DNA of 6,959 nt from Mycobacterium sp. (lineage in GTDB: Bacteria; Actinomycetota; Actinomycetes; Mycobacteriales; Mycobacteriaceae). Below are positions 4,769 to 6,959 of the stretch, piece after piece (the stretch's first letter is position 1; each line of letters begins with the position of its first letter). The DNA is taken from NCBI GenBank assembly GCA_018882545.1, contig VERS01000107.1, positions 1 through 6,959 of the forward strand, written 5' to 3'. Position numbers and translations under genes: made by a program. Below the pieces are notes generated by a model, which was not told where the DNA came from, did no database searches, and worked only from the letters and a program-made list of their open reading frames with translations.

Positions 4769-5139
4769 AGCGCCGCCCGGGCCGACCACGGATGAGCTTG
4801 CCGGAAGGCCGTTAGGTCGCCGAGCTCCTGGGCGATACCGCGCCAATCGGCGGCAGCGGCCACCGCCTTGCTCGCCTCGGCGAGTGCTTCCTGCCCGAGC
4901 TCGAGCCGCAGCGCGTGGCGGCAACCGCCGTCGAGCACCGCCGCGAGTTTGGCCGGGTCGTCGTCGGGCAGTTCGCACCACGCGGGGGTGCCGAGCAGCG
5001 GCAGCCGACGCGATATCTCGGGCACCACGGTGGGCTCGACGCCGAGCCGCTGCGCCACGAAAATCAGCACCGGCCACCAGGCGACCGATTGGCTCGGCGG
5101 GATACCCTTGGGGGCGGTTGGTGATTCGGTGGTTTCCAC
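4765..5139 (-). CDS. DUF2742 family protein
   Basis: This 124-aa protein matches the DUF2742 pattern I know from mycobacterial prophages. SVAWWPVLIFVAQRLG is near the N-terminus, LLGTPAWCELPDDDPAKLAAVLDG sits in the middle, and a helix follows with HALRLELGQEALAEASKAVAAAADW. The C-terminus has IAQELGDLTAFRQAHPW. The function is not known to me; in phiRv1-like elements a gene of this kind sits beside the ATPase gene, as here. The GTG at 5139 has AAAGGA nine bases upstream. The longer start at 5172 lies inside a strong hairpin and upstream of that ribosome site, so I reject it. The stop overlaps the ATPase start as GTGA, implying coupled translation and a shared, probably replication-linked role. 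Confidence 0.8.
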   Translation of the reverse strand: METTESPTAPKGIPPSQSVAWWPVLIFVAQRLGVEPTVVPEISRRLPLLGTPAWCELPDDDPAKLAAVLDGGCRHALRLELGQEALAEASKAVAAAADWRGIAQELGDLTAFRQAHPWSARAAL

Positions 5140-5148
5140 CGTTTCGGT

Positions 5149-5154
5149 TCCTTT
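5149..5154 (-). promoter_or_regulatory. Ribosome site for the DUF2742 gene
   Basis: AAAGGA on the leftward strand lies nine bases before the GTG at 5139 and seven bases past the base of the hairpin at 5162-5202. The hairpin therefore sits close enough to influence ribosome access. The site decides the start. Confidence 0.6.
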
Positions 5155-5161
5155 CGGTGTT

Positions 5162-5202
5162 GGTGGCCGCACCCGGTAGTTGCGTTACCGAGTGCGGCCA
5201 CC
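5162..5202 (-). promoter_or_regulatory. Strong intra-operon hairpin (possible attenuator or terminator)
   Basis: GGTGGCCGCAC (5162-5172) pairs perfectly with GTGCGGCCACC (5192-5202). After one mismatch the stem continues with CGGTA (5174-5178) and TACCG (5186-5190) around a 7-base loop, giving 16 paired positions in all. It starts five bases past the stop of the 137-aa gene and ends seven bases before the DUF2742 ribosome site. No U tract follows. It may terminate part of the transcription, mark a processing point or control translation, separating early from later genes. Confidence 0.55.
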
Positions 5203-5207
5203 GCTGT

Positions 5208-5621
5208 CTAGGACAGGTGCGCGGGTTTCGGCTTCTTCGCAATGCGAGCCCGTCGAGATCCGACGAGCGAGTACCTAATACGCGGCGCGTTGCTCACCGG
5301 GCCGCTGACGTGCGGCTCGTAGAAATGAGCGGTGTAGTCCCAATGGTCACCACCGAGAAGGGTTTCGAGATAGTCGTGAACCTCGTAAACCTGACCCAAT
5401 TCGCTGACCACCAAGGGGTGCGTCGTCAACTCCTTGTCGCGTTCGGGCTTGAGTGGGTCGGGTGAACCTCCCCACCACGATCCGAAAACCAAGCCGACCA
5501 CCGGGCGTGCCCATTCGGTACTGCCCTCAATGTGGAACAGTTTCGGCATGAAGTCGTCGCCTGCGTAGTTCCACACCATGAACCGAACGGTGCCGCCCGC
5601 TGGGATCAGCAGCTTGGGCAT
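5208..5621 (-). CDS. Unknown 137-aa protein
   Basis: I do not recognise this family. The protein is rich in aromatics and strands: MPKLLIPAGGTVRFMVWNYAGDDF, then LFHIEGSTEWARPVVGLVFGSWWGG, then VVSELGQVYEVHDYLETLLGGDHWDYTAHFYEPH. It ends in a basic tail (GSRRARIAKKPKPAHLS). No signal peptide, membrane helix or metal-binding cysteines are visible. Its ATG immediately follows the TAA of the preceding gene with no gap and only a weak ribosome site, so it is likely coupled to that gene. A strong hairpin begins five bases after its stop. The basic tail may contact nucleic acid, and the position in the early block suggests a replication or regulatory accessory; both are inference. Confidence 0.75.
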   Translation of the reverse strand: MPKLLIPAGGTVRFMVWNYAGDDFMPKLFHIEGSTEWARPVVGLVFGSWWGGSPDPLKPERDKELTTHPLVVSELGQVYEVHDYLETLLGGDHWDYTAHFYEPHVSGPVSNAPRIRYSLVGSRRARIAKKPKPAHLS

Positions 5622-6098
5622 TTAGGCCACCGTCCCGTCGCAGCCCCAGGCGTCGCCGGTCTCGCCGAGCTCACCGGACCCGATAGGGCCGTCCGGTGCG
5701 GCGTAGGCCACGGTGAACGCCTTCGCCTGACCGCTGCCCAACTCCCGCCACCCGGTGAAGCTGATCGTGACTTCACCGCCGAGCTCCAACGTCGGAGCGC
5801 CGGCCGTCCTGACCGCCTGCCGCACAGCGTCTTTCATCAGCGGCTTGTCGATGAACACCCGCCACCGGCCGTCGTGGTGTTCGTTCTGGCACTGCTCGGA
5901 AGCGACCACGATGAGCACCTGCATGACGGGCTTGCCGTCGGGGCCGATCTTGGGCTCGGTGCTCTTGAACGCGGTCAACGGCATCGTGGTCGGTTCCTCC
6001 ACGATGACCCCGCTGATGCTGTCGCCCGGGTTGTTGAATTTGAAGATGGGCGCGAAGTCGCCGTCTGACGAGAGCGCGTCCATTATTGAGTGACTCAT
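5622..6098 (-). CDS. Possible OB-fold DNA-binding-type phage protein
   Basis: This 158-aa protein resembles a group I recall from actinobacterial mobile elements: an N-terminal motif of the type F-x-F-x-x-x-G-D-x-I-x-G-x-I, a strand-rich middle and a helix. Here these read FKFNNPGDSISGVIVEEP, then KPVMQVLIVVASEQ and RWRVFIDKPLMKDAVRQAVRTAG, then LELGGEVTISFTGW and AKAFTVAYAAPDG. The strand order suggests an OB-fold and hence single-stranded DNA binding, but I cannot confirm this. The ATG at 6098 has AAAGGA eleven bases upstream, slightly long; the internal ATG at 6083 has no closer site. It is the first gene after the excisionase-like gene and directly abuts the 137-aa gene. Confidence 0.72.
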   Translation of the reverse strand: MSHSIMDALSSDGDFAPIFKFNNPGDSISGVIVEEPTTMPLTAFKSTEPKIGPDGKPVMQVLIVVASEQCQNEHHDGRWRVFIDKPLMKDAVRQAVRTAGAPTLELGGEVTISFTGWRELGSGQAKAFTVAYAAPDGPIGSGELGETGDAWGCDGTVA

Positions 6099-6156
6099 GA
6101 TTCGTTGAGTCCTTTCGGGTTGTTTGTTTTTCTTTCGGTTTGCGCTGGGGGGTTAA

Positions 6157-6174
6157 CGTCGGCAGCGCCCGACG
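6157..6174 (-). other. Short hairpin after the excisionase-like gene
   Basis: CGTCGG (6157-6162) pairs with CCGACG (6169-6174) across a 6-base loop, 13 bases past the stop of the excisionase-like gene. The 89-bp gap around it holds no gene. It may weaken read-through into the next gene. There is no U tract. Confidence 0.25.
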
Positions 6175-6187
6175 GGCTTTCGGGGGG

Positions 6188-6394
6188 CTAGTCACGTTGC
6201 GGCAACGCAGCAAGCGACTCGACAAAGCGGGTCAGCGACTCGGCGGTGACGAATCCGCGGCGACCGATCGACACCCGCACGAGCTCCTGGGCGTCGATCA
6301 GTTCGTAAAACTTCGTTCGGCCGATGCCGCCGAGCAGGCGGCGGGCTTCGTCGTACGGCACGAGCAGCCGGGGTGTGGTGGTTTCGGTTGACAC
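6188..6394 (-). CDS. Excisionase / AlpA-like helix-turn-helix protein
   Basis: This 68-aa protein is almost entirely a MerR/Xis-type winged helix: LLVPYDEARRLLGGIGRTKFYELIDAQELVRVSIGRRGFVTAESLTRFVESL (reading across residues about 10-61; given in parts, LLVPYDEARRLL, then RTKFYELIDAQELV, then IGRRGFVTAESLTRFV). Proteins of this size and pattern act as recombination directionality factors or, in phage satellites, as AlpA-type activators. The GTG at 6394 has AAGGA eight bases upstream. It is the first gene of the leftward operon and faces away from the rightward gene at 6526 across a region with repeated GATAGG boxes. The integrase it would serve is not in the window and is probably to the right. 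Excision versus transcription activation cannot be separated from sequence alone. Confidence 0.8.
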   Translation of the reverse strand: MSTETTTPRLLVPYDEARRLLGGIGRTKFYELIDAQELVRVSIGRRGFVTAESLTRFVESLAALPQRD

Positions 6395-6398
6395 GTCC

Positions 6399-6452
6399 TA
6401 GTCCTTTGGTTCGCCGGTATCCGCTGGTTGCGGCGTGGTGCTTCTAGGACTA
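6399..6452. repeat. 7-bp inverted repeat near the excisionase start
   Basis: TAGTCCT (6399-6405) and AGGACTA (6446-6452) are perfect inverted copies 40 bases apart. The first overlaps the ribosome site of the excisionase-like gene. Excisionase-type proteins often bind near their own genes, so this could be a self-binding site; chance is not excluded at this length. Confidence 0.3.
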
Positions 6453-6460
6453 CACGAGAA

Positions 6461-6470
6461 ATGATAGGTT
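6461..6470. promoter_or_regulatory. Candidate overlapping divergent -10 elements
   Basis: On the leftward strand, TATCAT (6466 down to 6461) matches the TATAAT consensus at five of six positions and would serve the excisionase-like gene. On the rightward strand, TAGGTT (6465-6470) fits the mycobacterial TAnnnT pattern and would serve the gene at 6526. No convincing -35 hexamer lies at normal spacing for either. Both overlap the first GATAGG box, so one bound protein could block both. Confidence 0.35.
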
Positions 6471-6516
6471 GAGCGATAGGTGCGGCCTATCAATAAGGCT
6501 GCGACTCACTGATAGG
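6463..6516. promoter_or_regulatory. Four GATAGG boxes, candidate operator
   Basis: GATAGG occurs at 6463-6468, 6475-6480 and 6511-6516, and inverted (CCTATC) at 6486-6491. The second and third copies form a perfect inverted repeat with a 5-base spacer (6475-6491). The first and fourth boxes and the inverted one also share a flanking base, giving TGATAGG or CCTATCA. The last box runs into the ribosome site of the rightward gene. Four copies in 54 bases between divergent genes strongly suggests an operator for one or both gene products. Confidence 0.6.
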
Positions 6517-6518
6517 AG
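6514..6518 (+). promoter_or_regulatory. Ribosome site of the rightward gene
   Basis: AGGAG lies seven bases before the GTG at 6526. The ATG at 6521 is only two bases away from it and its frame stops after about 35 codons, so the GTG is the start. The site overlaps the fourth GATAGG box, so a repressor bound there would also mask initiation signals. Confidence 0.7.
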
Positions 6519-6525
6519 TCATGCG

Positions 6526-6959
6526 GTGGCGGTCAGACGCTTCTCGGTCACACGCCGAATACCGGTTGTCGGCGAAGGCGGTGAAGCCGTCGGTTGGGTC
6601 ATCTTCGACGGCACCGCCGTACCGGTGAATATCGAAGGGCGGGTTTACATTCCGCCGAATTTCACGCTGCGGTTCCCGGGTTCGGAAGATCAACCGGCGT
6701 TGACGATTTCCTACGCGGTACGCGACCGAGCACCAATCGTTACCGGGGTAAACGTCGAAGCGAAACCCTTGGGCCGGCGAGTACTTCGGAAGGATTTTGA
6801 GATCGTCGCCGAGAAACTGCATGAGTGGAGCGACATGGCGGTGAAGGCAGTGATGCAAGCCGGTGAGGAAACCGAAACCTCACTCTCGCTCGGCGCAGTC
6901 GATGGCAGAGAAGCCACCCGGGCCGCGAGCGTTGGCCGCAAGCGGGCTAACCGCAAGAT
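6526..6959 (+). CDS. Partial rightward gene, candidate element regulator
   Basis: This frame starts at a GTG with a good ribosome site and stays open to the right edge, giving at least 144 residues. The N-terminal 65 residues are strand-rich (FSVTRRIPVVGEGGEAVGWVIFDG, read in parts, then VPVNIEGRVYIPPNFTLRF), and a helical part follows (LRKDFEIVAEKLHEWSDMAVKAVM). The visible end is basic (ATRAASVGRKRANRK). I recall actinobacterial proteins in which such a basic stretch precedes a C-terminal helix-turn-helix, but that part would be outside the window. Third-position G/C is strong and the opposite-strand frame is implausible. In phage satellites the gene divergent from the AlpA/Xis gene is often the repressor, next to the integrase; that role is inferred from context only. 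Confidence 0.65.
   Translation, partial: MAVRRFSVTRRIPVVGEGGEAVGWVIFDGTAVPVNIEGRVYIPPNFTLRFPGSEDQPALTISYAVRDRAPIVTGVNVEAKPLGRRVLRKDFEIVAEKLHEWSDMAVKAVMQAGEETETSLSLGAVDGREATRAASVGRKRANRK

Noticed and set aside
4769..5242. N-terminal extension of the ATPase frame to 5242
   Set aside because: The added sequence is Arg/Ala-rich, overlaps the DUF2742 gene and spans the hairpin. The GTGA overlap at 4768 gives a normal-length ATPase.
4761..5465. Rightward open frame of 234 codons
   Set aside because: It crosses two well-supported leftward genes and the hairpin. Its translation is Arg/Ala/Pro-rich, as expected of an antisense frame in high-GC DNA.
6490..6858. Leftward open frame of 122 codons opposite the rightward gene
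   Set aside because: Its composition is implausible (MHHCLHRHVAPL) and it has no support as a gene. The rightward frame has a ribosome site, G/C third positions and a sensible protein pattern.
1..6959. tRNA genes, attachment sites, insertion sequences, integrase
   Set aside because: I saw no tRNA cloverleaf, no transposase or recombinase motif and no convincing direct repeat pair for attachment sites within this window.

Overview
The window is high-GC DNA of actinobacterial, most likely mycobacterial, type. It looks like the central part of a small integrated phage-like element: a phiRv1-like mini-prophage or capsid-carrying phage satellite. The evidence is a DUF2742 protein (a family I know from mycobacteria and their phages), a WhiB-type iron-sulfur protein, strong G/C third-position preference, and a leftward series of small, overlapping phage-type genes. 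The species cannot be fixed from this sequence.

Layout, reading the main operon leftward from the right end. At the far right a rightward gene (6526 to beyond the end) faces away from a small excisionase/AlpA-like gene (6188-6394). Their shared 131-bp intergenic region holds four copies of GATAGG and looks like the control switch. Next come a possible OB-fold, DNA-binding-type protein (5622-6098), an unknown protein (5208-5621), a strong RNA hairpin (5162-5202), a DUF2742 protein (4765-5139), a DUF3631-type P-loop ATPase (3368-4768) and a Wbl protein (3090-3371). Several neighbours are coupled by GTGA or TGATG overlaps. The structural half follows: an unknown 103-aa protein, a short scaffold-like protein (2406-2768), an unknown 93-aa protein, a longer paralogous scaffold-like protein (1557-2030) and an HK97-fold major capsid protein (555-1403). 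Two strong hairpins (512-544 and 465-503) close the operon. After about 210 bp of non-coding DNA with a duplicated motif, a further leftward gene runs off the left edge (from 252); it resembles DUF7341-type actinophage proteins.

Most striking signal: inside the 3' part of the ATPase gene, in a linker between two recognisable protein domains, lie nine CTGAC/GTCAG pentamers in 153 bp. Eight of them are arranged with exact mirror symmetry around base 3580, and the outer pairs form perfect 16-bp inverted repeats (3502-3517 and 3643-3658). The enclosed 125 bp is about 57% GC by hand count. This resembles the iteron-flanked replication origins near the rep genes of phage satellites, and I propose it as the element's origin.

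How the parts could work together (inference): the divergent regulator and the excisionase control excision. The ATPase with its in-gene iterons, and possibly the OB-like and DUF2742 proteins, replicate the element. The Wbl protein may alter host or element transcription. The capsid protein and two scaffold variants build a procapsid. No integrase, terminase, portal, protease, tail or lysis gene is visible here, so packaging and tails would come from outside the window or from a helper phage.
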